NCBI GenBank assembly: GCA_016712225.1
Contig: JADJRL010000003.1
Span: forward strand, 3,981,501-4,045,500
Length of the DNA stretch: 64,000 nt
Reading direction: 5' to 3'
Source: Candidatus Defluviibacterium haderslevense
Lineage (GTDB): Bacteria > Bacteroidota > Bacteroidia > Chitinophagales > Saprospiraceae
Shown piece by piece: positions 1 through 8,850 of the stretch. The position numbers and the translations under genes are program-made. Positions within the stretch are counted from its first letter, which is position 1, and every line of letters starts with the position of its first letter. The notes under the pieces were generated by a model that did not search any database, was not told where the DNA came from, and was given only the letters and a program-made list of their open reading frames with translations.

Positions 1-362
1 TATATAATTTGTACAATTAGAATGATTCCTGTGGATACCACAATGGATGTTAAAGTCGAGGATAAATTCCAATCATTAAACAATTGTAATACCCATCTTG
101 AGATATGATTATTTGTAAAATGGGATCCGAAAAACAAATTAGTGGTTTTTAATAGAGAACCCAAATATATAATAATGGTAAGAGTAACCGAAAGAATAAG
201 CCATAATGTATTGCTGATTAATGGTTTATTAGATTTAGTCGACAGATTTAGGACTTTTGACATGACTTTTTGATTAAAATCAGCAGATGGTTTTTCCAAA
301 GCTACTTTTTTAATAGTTTGTCTGGTCCAAGAATCTAAAGGGTCTGGAATATTATTATTCAT
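1..362 (-). CDS. Truncated membrane protein, probable sigma-factor partner
   Basis: The 5' end of a gene running off the left edge of the window; about 120 codons are visible. The ATG at 362 overlaps the end of the upstream sigma-factor gene by 8 bases (ATGAATAA), so the two are almost certainly co-transcribed and translationally coupled. The visible protein has a soluble N-terminus of about 50 residues, a hydrophobic segment at about 55-70 (WLILSVTLTIIIYLG), and a second hydrophobic stretch at the truncated end. A short cytosolic head followed by a membrane segment, directly downstream of an ECF sigma gene, fits a membrane anti-sigma factor or similar partner. No zinc-binding HxxxCxxC motif is visible, so this role is inferred from context only. 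Confidence 0.6.
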   Translation of the reverse strand, partial: MNNNIPDPLDSWTRQTIKKVALEKPSADFNQKVMSKVLNLSTKSNKPLISNTLWLILSVTLTIIIYLGSLLKTTNLFFGSHFTNNHISRWVLQLFNDWNLSSTLTSIVVSTGIILIVQII

Positions 363-930
363 AAATCAAAGTTGAACATTGTGAATGAAGACTAAGAATA
401 TTAAATAGTTTTTTTCGGCTCCTAAAAAGTTTGATTTTAATGTTTTCAATCTTCAAAGATAAAATATTTGAAATTTCTTTTATAGGTAATTCCTCATAGT
501 AATATAATTGAATGATCATTTGTTCATCTAGTTCGAGTTTAGAAAGGGCTTGTTGAATTAGATTGGTTTGTTCTTTTTGTTCCAACTTTGCAAATATATG
601 ATCTTGTTCGATGATATCTTGATCTGCAACATTAGCTATATCTTCAACGGATGTTTGCCTTTTCTTATACTTTAAATGATTCATACAAGTATTATAAGTT
701 ATGGTATAGAGCCAAGAACTAAATTTGGATTCACCTTTAAATTGTTTCAAGGATTGATAACATTTAATAAAGGACTCCTGAGCAATGTCTTCGGCTTCTT
801 CTTTATTATCAAATACTCTAGAACAAATGGTGAAAACTAAATTTTGGTATTTGGATACCAAAAGCGAAAATACTTCAATATCTCCTTCTAAAATTCGTCG
901 AATATAAATTTTTTCTATTTCTCGCTCCAT
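355..930 (-). CDS. ECF RNA polymerase sigma factor (sigma-70 family)
   Basis: A 191-residue sigma factor of extracytoplasmic-function type, which directs RNA polymerase to a specific promoter set. Region 2 spans about residues 18-90 and contains the core-binding and -10 recognition segment (DNKEEAEDIAQESFIKCYQ, then FSSWLYTITYNTCMNHLK). Region 4, a helix-turn-helix for -35 recognition, spans about 120-175 (LDEQMIIQLYYYEELPIKEI). Regions 1.1 and 3 are absent, as usual for ECF factors. The gene is divergent from the DUF6249 gene at 1076 and overlaps a downstream membrane-protein gene by 8 bases, the usual arrangement for a sigma factor with a membrane partner. The signal it responds to cannot be read from the sequence. 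Confidence 0.93.
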   Translation of the reverse strand: MEREIEKIYIRRILEGDIEVFSLLVSKYQNLVFTICSRVFDNKEEAEDIAQESFIKCYQSLKQFKGESKFSSWLYTITYNTCMNHLKYKKRQTSVEDIANVADQDIIEQDHIFAKLEQKEQTNLIQQALSKLELDEQMIIQLYYYEELPIKEISNILSLKIENIKIKLFRSRKKLFNILSLHSQCSTLIYE

Positions 931-1075
931 TTGTTAATTAGACGCTTAAAGATATCATTTGGTTACAAAAAATATATTATTTTATCCAACATGTGTAACC
1001 AAGATATACAATTTATAGTCTTATTCTGGAAAGTATCAACCATTTTTATTTTTAACAAAATCAAACAAATTTATC

Positions 1076-1429
1076 ATGGGATCAGAAGTTATTATCATGC
1101 CAATACTACTCTTAGTAATATTTGGGGTTTTCTATTTGTTTATTTCATCAAGGCATAAAGAGAGAATAGCCTTGATTGAAAAAGGTGCTGATGCATCTAT
1201 CTTTTATTCTAGCACAAAAGCTAATTCAGAGCGAATTACCCCATTGTGGAAAATATTTATCATCAATATTGCACTGTTATTTATGGCTATTGGGTTGGGT
1301 ATATTTTTAGCCTCATTTCTACATTATTCTTTAGGGGTGGATGATGATGTTGCCTTTCCTGGTACAATATTTCTATTATCTGGATGTGGTCTTTTCATTG
1401 GATTTACAATGACCAAAAAGTTAAGTTGA
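1076..1429 (+). CDS. Small membrane protein, DUF6249-like
   Basis: A 117-residue protein with a hydrophobic N-terminus (PILLLVIFGVFYLFI), then a polar stretch with RHKERIALIEKGAD, then two more membrane segments at about 60-82 and 95-112. The 'ERxALIEKG' element after the first membrane helix is typical of the DUF6249 family of small Bacteroidota membrane proteins of unknown function. It is divergently arranged with the sigma factor at 355-930, so the 145-base gap probably holds both promoters, and it may be part of that regulon (inference). The ATG at 1097 is an alternative start. A hairpin with a T-run at 1481-1536 follows the gene. Confidence 0.65.
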   Translation: MGSEVIIMPILLLVIFGVFYLFISSRHKERIALIEKGADASIFYSSTKANSERITPLWKIFIINIALLFMAIGLGIFLASFLHYSLGVDDDVAFPGTIFLLSGCGLFIGFTMTKKLS

Positions 1430-1480
1430 TAACTTAACGAAATTTAAGTAAAAGACTTTTGAAGCAAAAGTTTTTCAATT

Positions 1481-1536
1481 AAATACATCGCGTAATGAAT
1501 CATACTACTGTTCATTGAGGCGATGTATTTTTTTTG
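1481..1536 (+). terminator. Rho-independent-type terminator
   Basis: An 11-bp arm AAATACATCGC (1481-1491) pairs with GCGATGTATTT (1520-1530). A second inner pairing is AATGAA (1494-1499) with TTCATT (1511-1516). A run of T follows directly. It sits about 50 bases after the DUF6249 stop and just before the convergent end of the surface-protein gene at 1550. The T-run side indicates termination of plus-strand transcripts. Confidence 0.7.
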
Positions 1537-1549
1537 TTAAAATCAAATA

Positions 1550-4500
1550 TTACTTAACTATGGTTACGTTTCCTTTTTTATGATATTCCATATTTTCAAA
1601 ACATTGAAACTTGACATAATAGCCAAAAACATCTGGACCTAAGCGATCACCATTATAAGTTCCATCCCATCCAGGTTCTTGCTGCTTGCTTCGAAATACT
1701 TCCTGTCCCCATCTATTGTAAATGAACAATTCCATTTTTGTTATAAAATTGCTCCGCACCATAAAGGTGGCGTTATGAGGATCTCCATTTGGACTAAAAG
1801 CATTAGGAATGAAGACTGATTCTTCACAAGTTTTAACCATGACCGTAACACTAGCAGTTGCAGTACAACCGGCCTCATCCGTTACTGTAACGGTATAAGT
1901 TGTTGTCTCGTTTGGCATGGCTATCGGATTGTAAATCGTTTTATCAGAAAGGGATTGTTCAGGTGCCCAATTATATTTGTACCCAGGTTTTTGTACTGTA
2001 GTTAATTGAGTTTTAGCTCCAGGAACAATCATAACAGGATCAGCAGTTGCAAATATATCTTTCGATGGGTCGTTAACCAATATAGTATGTGAAAGCGTCC
2101 ATTCACAACCTAAACCATTTGATATTTTAACAGTATATGTCGTATTAATACTCGGACTAACTTTAATGATGGGACCATTTGTAGGACCAAGTATTTTTTC
2201 TTTAGGTTCCCAATCATAGGTATAAGTAAAGCCTGACGAATTGATAACCATAATCATACCGGTATCACCTAAACAAATAATTTGTGGACCTTCCAGGGTC
2301 GATTTTAACTCAAATAAAGTGACGTGTACCGTATCTCTGCTTTCACATTCACTGGTGTCAACGGCCTTAACTACATAAATAGTCGTTGACTTAGGTTCTA
2401 CAATGACTACTGGCCCTGCTCCAATTGGTTTTCCTTCCTGATCACACCATTGATATTTGATATTGTTAAAGTTCGAAGTCGCTGTTAAAGTTATTTTTGA
2501 TATTTGACATAAAATAGTATCTGGATTAACTGTTAAACCAATTTCATCAGGTACAAATACTATGATACTATCTTTTTTAGAGCAACCCGGGAATCGAGGA
2601 TCAGACACATCCACATAGTAAATTGTTGTTTTGTTAACTGTTGCAGTCGGGTTATATGATTTAGGATCATCTAATCCATCTATTGGTGTCCAATTATAAG
2701 AATAATTTGGATTTCCACCTTCATTTAATTTTACAGGCATTCCATGACAAGCCGTAATTTTATCCTTGAGGCTAATATTTATTTCAGCGACGGTAATTTC
2801 TTTCATAGCAGATTTGATGCAAATACTGTCGATAGTAAGCATAATTTTGTACACCCCGGATTTTTCATAAGTATAACTTGTCATCGCCTGTGTAGACTTA
2901 CCTTTACCATCTCCAAAGTCCCATACCAATTTTCTATTTCCGGAAGTTTTTACCTTGACCGTTAGACTGCCACAGTCATATTCTATTGAAAAATCTGGAT
3001 CCGGAGGTGTCACTGCTGTAATTACTATTGAATCTGAAAGAATGCAATTGAATTGATTTCTAGCTGTGAATCTCAATACATACCTACCAGGTGTTGGACA
3101 ATAAATGATTGGTTTCAAAGAGTTGCCACCACGAATGATAATTGGATCAATGTCCCAGGCAATTACAATTTGGTCATTGGGATCAGAATTACGAATTTCA
3201 ACTTCAAAAGTATCTAATGCACAAATGGTCAACTCTCTATTATAAATTAAATTGAGACTATGATCTATGAGCTGTATTGCTTTAATAATTTTACATTGAG
3301 AATTATTACCTGCTCTAACATAAACGGTCGTGTTGCCTTTAATTGTTGTAATTAATGTATCCTTAGTTGATAATATTGGATTAAAATTACTATTTAATGA
3401 CCATTCAAATTGTTTTGTAGAATCAGATGATGCAACAAGAATTATTTTTCCATCACAAGTTGTAGTATCTCCTACTACTTTGATATTTACTAGATTGCGA
3501 ACATGCACAGTTATCTCAAGTTCGACACTACACAAGCCATCTGTTATAGTGACTTTATAGGTTGTCGTTGTTTTTGGACTTGCGATCGGATTACTTGGAA
3601 TAGTTAAATCTAAATCGGTGGTTGGACTCCAAGTATATGTAAATCTGGGATCCGGGTTCTTAACTAATTTTATAGAATTACCTAGACAAATGGTAGTATC
3701 ATTACCAATAAGCTTCACATCAATTTGCTTAACTGTAATGTTTTTACTAATTGTTGCAGTACACCCATTATCATCTGTAACAGTTAATTTAATAGTTATC
3801 TGATCATCTCCAGTTAAATTAAATACTGGATTTTTTTGATTTGAACTCAAATTATGGATACTGCCATTCAAGGTATAATTATAACTTACAATAGTGCCGT
3901 TTGCTTTTGATTGATCACTAATTTCAATCGATAAACCACTCGCACAATTTACTTTATAAGTAAAATCTGCCTTTAATCCTGGATCAATTATAGTAATAAT
4001 TTCTCTGGCAGTATCGGTACAAGAACCATCAGTTATAATAAAAACAATTTCATAAGTACCTTTATTTGGGAAGACGATATTAGGATTTTCCAATGTAGAT
4101 TTTAATTGGGTTCTCGGCCAATCAAAATACCATTCAAATGAGGTTCCATTTGTGCTTGTGTTTTTAAAAGATTGATTTAGCCCAGAACATTTATCCGTAG
4201 TTCGTTCAAATGATGCAATGGGTCTGACACCACATGGCACGATGTTCATTTCAAAATCTCTTTTTGTAGATGATAGCAGCTTTCCATTTCTATATTCACT
4301 GACGCATATACCTACTAGAAATTGCCCTAATGTATTTGGAACTGCAGTCAATTTTCCAGTGCGTGAATCAATTCTTAAGGGTACACCACCCGAATTTCCA
4401 TTTAGTAAATCATCTATTGAATATGGTGATCGCCAATTAATGGAATCATAAGGAGGATTATCTGGTATTCCTTGGGGATTAGGTTTGGTTTTACCTAGAT

Positions 4501-5161
4501 TTGGTCTGCATAAGGAATAAACTAAAGAATCACCATCAATATCAATAGCGCTGTGGTCAAATTCAAAGTTTTTATTTGCACATGCATAAATAGGAGGAAA
4601 GTTTCCAAAAACTGGATTAGAATTACAGACTTGCATATCTGAAGCTGTTATATTCAATGAATAAGTAGCACCGGTTTCTAAAGGGTCTATAATATTTTGA
4701 AGCGAAACGTTTCTACAACATCTTTGGTATGCAATGATATAACCACGTTCATCAAAAGGCAAATGAATAATTTTTTTATAAACAGATTGATGAACACATA
4801 CTTCATAATTTTTTCCAAAACAAACATTATCGATTTGTTCATTCAAGGTGTCATCTTTAGAAAATACCATATTAAAGATCCCTTCATCTTCTACACGAAT
4901 TGCTCGTTGATTGTCCCCTGTAAATACACCGAAAACTGCAGGATTGTCAAAGTACACACTATCTGCACCATTTTTACAATCTCTACGAATAGTTAGTGTA
5001 ATCTCGTAATTATTATGACCCAAACATTTATAATTTATTTGTCCTCCAACAATATGGGTGGCACTAATTTCTGTTGATGAAAAGCAGCAAAGTATAATTA
5101 GTGTAAAAAGATTGAATACTTTGGCTGAATTAACTTTTACTTTATGGAATAAATGATTCAT
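1550..5161 (-). CDS. Giant PKD-repeat surface protein with type B T9SS C-terminal domain (cassette 1)
   Basis: About 1203 residues, predicted to be exported and displayed on the cell surface by the T9SS. A signal peptide (FNLFTLIILCCFSSTEISA) is followed by a Cys-containing N-terminal module starting THIVGGQINYKC and reaching about residue 320. It contains RDCKNG, YQRCCRN and DGDSLVYSLC, shared with the paralogue at 8851-12516. PKD/Ig-like repeats follow, one with the classic WDFGDGKG turn (about residue 770). The last ~85 residues form a type B (gliding-motility-associated, TIGR04131-like) sorting domain: FIPNAFSPNGDP, YNRWGQEVF, WDGTYNG, PDVFGYYVKF. I moved the start from the TTG at 5185 to the ATG at 5161, which gives a normal signal peptide. 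It is the last gene of the PorP-PorE-like-adhesin cassette. An adhesin role is inferred; ligand unknown. Confidence 0.9.
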   Translation of the reverse strand: MNHLFHKVKVNSAKVFNLFTLIILCCFSSTEISATHIVGGQINYKCLGHNNYEITLTIRRDCKNGADSVYFDNPAVFGVFTGDNQRAIRVEDEGIFNMVFSKDDTLNEQIDNVCFGKNYEVCVHQSVYKKIIHLPFDERGYIIAYQRCCRNVSLQNIIDPLETGATYSLNITASDMQVCNSNPVFGNFPPIYACANKNFEFDHSAIDIDGDSLVYSLCRPNLGKTKPNPQGIPDNPPYDSINWRSPYSIDDLLNGNSGGVPLRIDSRTGKLTAVPNTLGQFLVGICVSEYRNGKLLSSTKRDFEMNIVPCGVRPIASFERTTDKCSGLNQSFKNTSTNGTSFEWYFDWPRTQLKSTLENPNIVFPNKGTYEIVFIITDGSCTDTAREIITIIDPGLKADFTYKVNCASGLSIEISDQSKANGTIVSYNYTLNGSIHNLSSNQKNPVFNLTGDDQITIKLTVTDDNGCTATISKNITVKQIDVKLIGNDTTICLGNSIKLVKNPDPRFTYTWSPTTDLDLTIPSNPIASPKTTTTYKVTITDGLCSVELEITVHVRNLVNIKVVGDTTTCDGKIILVASSDSTKQFEWSLNSNFNPILSTKDTLITTIKGNTTVYVRAGNNSQCKIIKAIQLIDHSLNLIYNRELTICALDTFEVEIRNSDPNDQIVIAWDIDPIIIRGGNSLKPIIYCPTPGRYVLRFTARNQFNCILSDSIVITAVTPPDPDFSIEYDCGSLTVKVKTSGNRKLVWDFGDGKGKSTQAMTSYTYEKSGVYKIMLTIDSICIKSAMKEITVAEINISLKDKITACHGMPVKLNEGGNPNYSYNWTPIDGLDDPKSYNPTATVNKTTIYYVDVSDPRFPGCSKKDSIIVFVPDEIGLTVNPDTILCQISKITLTATSNFNNIKYQWCDQEGKPIGAGPVVIVEPKSTTIYVVKAVDTSECESRDTVHVTLFELKSTLEGPQIICLGDTGMIMVINSSGFTYTYDWEPKEKILGPTNGPIIKVSPSINTTYTVKISNGLGCEWTLSHTILVNDPSKDIFATADPVMIVPGAKTQLTTVQKPGYKYNWAPEQSLSDKTIYNPIAMPNETTTYTVTVTDEAGCTATASVTVMVKTCEESVFIPNAFSPNGDPHNATFMVRSNFITKMELFIYNRWGQEVFRSKQQEPGWDGTYNGDRLGPDVFGYYVKFQCFENMEYHKKGNVTIVK

Positions 5162-5190
5162 AATTTTAATAAATTTAGCATTCAAAAATT

Positions 5191-7611
5191 TTACTCTTTA
5201 ATTTCTATGATTTCAACTCTTCGCTCTTTTGAAGCATTTATGTGATAAATAGACTTAACATCATTTACTTTGTCACTGATGTTAACTGGTGCGGTAGCTT
5301 CGCCAAACGACTTTTCTGTAACTTTAAGTTGGCCAGTCTTGATATACTTTTTCAATTTTCCATTTTTATATTTAGAAAATTCATTTTTAACACTATAAAT
5401 TCTTCTTTGCCCTAAAATATAATTGTATTCGCTATTGGCTAAAGGACTAGCATATCCTTTTAAGAAAATTTCATATTTTTTTCCTTTTGCCAATTCTAAT
5501 TCAAGTATACCTAAAAATAAATCTAGTTTTTCTTTACCGCCTTTTACATCTTTTTCAAAGAATTTATCCATTGCTGTTACAGCACTATCTTGTTCTTGTT
5601 TATTGAATAATTTTTTGAATTTAAGTGTGAAAATTCCTTTTCTTAAATAATAAGAATTATAGGTTTGAGTATAAGTTAAAGAAGTTGTTTTAGATAAAGA
5701 GGAAGGGTTTGGCCTGTCATTATCAAAATATAGCGCTAAGGGCAACATGCTATATAGTTCTCTATCCAAATACAATTTCTGAATTACTTTATCAATCTGG
5801 TTGCAATCAATTTTAAAATCTTTTATGACACTGGCATAACCTGTTTTTGTAGCGACTAATCTGTATTCATGACAATTGACAACTTCAAATTGGGATAAAT
5901 TTGTGCTGAGATTAGTTAATGAAACAGGTGGAATTTTTGGATCTGTAAGATCATATAAAATGACCGTTGTTCCATTTAATTCATCTCCTGATTGTTTGTC
6001 AAAGGTGAGTGCATCTAATTGGATTTTAGCTCTCTTTAGATATATTTTTTTAAGAATTTCTGTAAATTCACCTGGTCGGCCACTTAGAAATGTTATTGAT
6101 TCAGTCGTATATCCAGGCTTAGATGCTTCAATTCTGTATTCTTTTTCGCAACTGATTGGAAAATCAAATAAATTGGACGTGTCTTTCGTAATGATGACCG
6201 GATTGGAATTGGGTTCTTTAACATCATAAAGTTTTAATGTTGCTCCATTTAATGTATCTAAAGTAGCTGCATCGAATACCATGGATATAAGCTTAATTTC
6301 ACATGGTAAAATGCTCACTTTGTAAACATCTAGACAACAAGCTTCATTGGCATCATCTAAAAAGATGGATCCTGTTCTGTTTGATGCAAGATAATTGTCA
6401 GTTCCATTTTGAGCTTTAATAAAATATAGATCATCAAAACTTGAATTTAATGGAGCGCCCATATTTTTTATAGTCCATCCATCAACCGTTGCCTTGGCAC
6501 TATAAACATCCAATCCCCCAAGTCCAAGATGTCCTTTTGAACTGTAATAAAATGTTTTGGTACTCGCAAAATAGAATGGTGTAACATCATCTTGCGCTGT
6601 ATTTATTTCTGTTAAATTTACAGGTTCAGAATAATTTCCAGCATCATCTATAATGGAAAACCAAATATCAAATCCACCTTTACCACCTTCTCTGTTTGAT
6701 GCATAATAAAGGATTTCTTTTTTTAAATCCGGGTTATATGTAAGGTTAGGTTGTGTTTGGGATGAAGTAGCTATATTAATAAATTCTGGTAGTTTTATTG
6801 GGTCTAGCCATAGACCTGATTTGTCAACAGTTGCCATGTATAGATCGCATCTTTTGTCATGGTAATTGATATCTTCACAAACTGTAAAACATACTTTGTT
6901 ATTTTTATAATTGAGTGAGGAATTGGCTACGGTTTTTCCTGGGAATTTTAATTGTTCTTCAGCAAATCGAAATCCCTCCTCCCCTTTCTTGGAGCGAAGA
7001 AGTCCACCCAAATTACGTTTTGGCAAGCTAACATTTACTTTGTTTTCAAATCGTAGTGAAGAATAATAGAGCTCATCCATAAAAGGTGTAGGGGCAAAAT
7101 CAGAAAATTGAGAATTGATCTTTTCGCCCATATTGGTTAATGTAGTTCCTTTAACAGGGTTTTTAACCTGTTGCTTTGCCCATTCACACGCTTTGATTTC
7201 TTTTTCAGCAAGTGCAGTATAATATGGATCCTCTCCTGAATGTTCTGTTTTGTAGCTGGTATAAGCTAATTGAGCATTTTCGTAGTCTCCTTGAAATTGC
7301 TTGACTTGACCCAACCAAAAACCAGCCAATGGATATTTTCCATTTTCACTATGTTTTAAAACCAGATCATAATACTGGCTTGAAATTTTATAAGCTCCGT
7401 GTAATCGCGCGGCTTCGGCAGCCTTATATAGATAATCAATTTGCTCGGCATTAAATTTTAAAGCTTCCTGATATTTATCCAAAGCATCATAATAATTTTT
7501 TGCTGCCATGGATTTTTCTGCGGTACTTAAAACGGATTTTAAACTAGGGTTTTGAGCCGATAAACTTGCAACTATAAAAAATATGATGAAAGGTATTATA
7601 ATTCTTTTCAT
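5191..7611 (-). CDS. PorE-like OmpA-family protein with TPR, propeller and CarboxypepD-like domains (cassette 1)
   Basis: 806 residues with a signal peptide (IIPFIIFFIVASLSAQ). Domain order: TPR-like helices (about 25-150), a PD40/WD40-like beta-propeller (about 190-440, with FDIWFSI, FYYSSKGHLGLGGLDVYSA), two tandem CarboxypepD-regulatory-like beta-sandwiches (about 445-525 and 530-605, each with the pattern LNG-x-T-x-x-LYD), and a C-terminal OmpA-like domain (ALYFDNDRP, FLKGYASP, EYNYILGQRRI). This is the architecture known for PorE, a periplasmic peptidoglycan-binding T9SS protein. The usual GHTD motif reads GYAS here, so the common diaminopimelate-contacting Asp is missing although the RR of the helix is kept. 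It lies 18 bases after the PorP-like gene, before the giant surface protein. PorE-like is a family call; orthology is not shown. Confidence 0.88.
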   Translation of the reverse strand: MKRIIIPFIIFFIVASLSAQNPSLKSVLSTAEKSMAAKNYYDALDKYQEALKFNAEQIDYLYKAAEAARLHGAYKISSQYYDLVLKHSENGKYPLAGFWLGQVKQFQGDYENAQLAYTSYKTEHSGEDPYYTALAEKEIKACEWAKQQVKNPVKGTTLTNMGEKINSQFSDFAPTPFMDELYYSSLRFENKVNVSLPKRNLGGLLRSKKGEEGFRFAEEQLKFPGKTVANSSLNYKNNKVCFTVCEDINYHDKRCDLYMATVDKSGLWLDPIKLPEFINIATSSQTQPNLTYNPDLKKEILYYASNREGGKGGFDIWFSIIDDAGNYSEPVNLTEINTAQDDVTPFYFASTKTFYYSSKGHLGLGGLDVYSAKATVDGWTIKNMGAPLNSSFDDLYFIKAQNGTDNYLASNRTGSIFLDDANEACCLDVYKVSILPCEIKLISMVFDAATLDTLNGATLKLYDVKEPNSNPVIITKDTSNLFDFPISCEKEYRIEASKPGYTTESITFLSGRPGEFTEILKKIYLKRAKIQLDALTFDKQSGDELNGTTVILYDLTDPKIPPVSLTNLSTNLSQFEVVNCHEYRLVATKTGYASVIKDFKIDCNQIDKVIQKLYLDRELYSMLPLALYFDNDRPNPSSLSKTTSLTYTQTYNSYYLRKGIFTLKFKKLFNKQEQDSAVTAMDKFFEKDVKGGKEKLDLFLGILELELAKGKKYEIFLKGYASPLANSEYNYILGQRRIYSVKNEFSKYKNGKLKKYIKTGQLKVTEKSFGEATAPVNISDKVNDVKSIYHINASKERRVEIIEIKE

Positions 7612-7629
7612 GAGATTATGATCTAAAAA

Positions 7630-8688
7630 TTAAAAAATAGGGCAAGCCTTTAATTGAGATAAAGGACGAGATTTAGCAAAAGTGTAGATTAATGAAAACT
7701 CAGGTCCTCCACGACCATTGGTTGCTTCTTTAAATGAAGAAGTGTTGATGTCAAAACTGACTCCGGCATACCAACTATTATATTCCACGGCAATTTTAGG
7801 TATCAAAGCGTCACCTAATCTATCAGCAATTCCCAAGAGTAGCGCAACTTCTTTACCTCTTTGTGTTGATAAATAGAATTTACCATATCCGCCAACTACT
7901 GTTTCTTGATATGGTTTTTGATTTTGATATTGACCATGTAACAATAAATCAAATTTTGAACTCAGTTTAATACTTGGAGTTAGGTTTATGTTTAGTCTAA
8001 TAGGAAGTTTGGAAGCATCGGATTGATTAAAAAACTTTTGATCTGGTCTATTCAAATGATAAGCAGCAACCCCTAAATCAACTTTAGTTCTGCGTGATTT
8101 TTGCCATCGATAATTGATTCCACCTGATAAATCGGCGAAGGTGTTAGATGTATTGTCGAAATTTTCATTAGTCGTCCTGCTTGGATCAAATCCAGTTCCT
8201 GACCATTGAGAATCCCATGTTAGTTTTTCCTGATCAAATTTTCGTTGGGATAATCCAATTAAACCACCAATTGAAAGGATGTTATTTACATTGATTGGAT
8301 AAGCATAGGAGACACTAACCCCTAAATGACCTAAACTTAATTTTGAATCTCCTGCTTGGTCATAATTGAAGAGGACTCCCCCATTCCACATACCCTTAGT
8401 GGTCCATTTTTTAGGATAGAAACGTTTATCAAAAGATCCTGTAAAAGTCATGTATTGAACTAAATCATCAACAAACCATTGGCTTCGAAAATTACCTGCT
8501 GCCCTCCAATCTCCATTGAAAACCCCTGTAAGAGCAGGATTTACGTTTAGAGGCGATGTATAGAATTGGGAATGATGGATATCTTGACCATTAGTTGTAT
8601 CAAATAAGAAGAGATAAGCAATACAACATGCTAAAATAGAGCGAATTTGATTAATCACAGGTTGTCGTTTTAGGTTAACAAAATACAA
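7630..8688 (-). CDS. PorP/SprF family T9SS outer-membrane protein (cassette 1)
   Basis: 352 residues; first gene of cassette 1. After the signal peptide, the mature start DIHHSQFYTSPLNVNPALTGVFNGDWR is the diagnostic PorP/SprF N-terminus, followed by a membrane barrel ending SLIYTFAKS. In Flavobacterium johnsoniae SprF is needed for secretion of the type B cargo SprB, and PorP/SprF proteins commonly sit beside type B CTD genes, so this is probably the dedicated exporter or anchor partner of the product of 1550-5161. The start is uncertain: no ATG is available. A TTG at 8688 and a GTG at 8658 are candidates; the GTG gives the neater signal peptide (INQIRSILACCIAYLFLF). A candidate promoter lies at 8816-8849. 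Confidence 0.92.
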   Translation of the reverse strand: MYFVNLKRQPVINQIRSILACCIAYLFLFDTTNGQDIHHSQFYTSPLNVNPALTGVFNGDWRAAGNFRSQWFVDDLVQYMTFTGSFDKRFYPKKWTTKGMWNGGVLFNYDQAGDSKLSLGHLGVSVSYAYPINVNNILSIGGLIGLSQRKFDQEKLTWDSQWSGTGFDPSRTTNENFDNTSNTFADLSGGINYRWQKSRRTKVDLGVAAYHLNRPDQKFFNQSDASKLPIRLNINLTPSIKLSSKFDLLLHGQYQNQKPYQETVVGGYGKFYLSTQRGKEVALLLGIADRLGDALIPKIAVEYNSWYAGVSFDINTSSFKEATNGRGGPEFSLIYTFAKSRPLSQLKACPIF

Positions 8689-8815
8689 TCGACTGAATAT
8701 CAGTCAATACCATAAGTTAAACATAAAAACTAAACCATTCCAGCAGGAATTAGGTTCTTAATATTTCGGTTTTCAGGCCTGCTAAATTAGGTCTGATTTC
8801 ATGAGTTTGGTATCA

Positions 8816-8849
8816 CAAATATATTAAACAAAACTCATTCTATTACAAA
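8816..8849 (-). promoter_or_regulatory. Candidate promoter of cassette 1
   Basis: On the minus strand TATATTTG (8823 to 8816) matches the Bacteroidota -7 box TAnnTTTG, with TTTG (8849 to 8846) upstream across a 22-base spacer, close to the usual 19-21. It lies directly after the stop of the cassette 2 surface protein and about 128 bases before the PorP/SprF start. The second cassette may therefore be transcribed independently of the first. Confidence 0.45.
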
Positions 8850-8850
8850 A

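Noticed and set aside
931..1158. 75-codon plus-strand open frame overlapping the start of the DUF6249 gene
   Set aside because: No recognisable product and in conflict with the better DUF6249 frame and the divergent promoter region.
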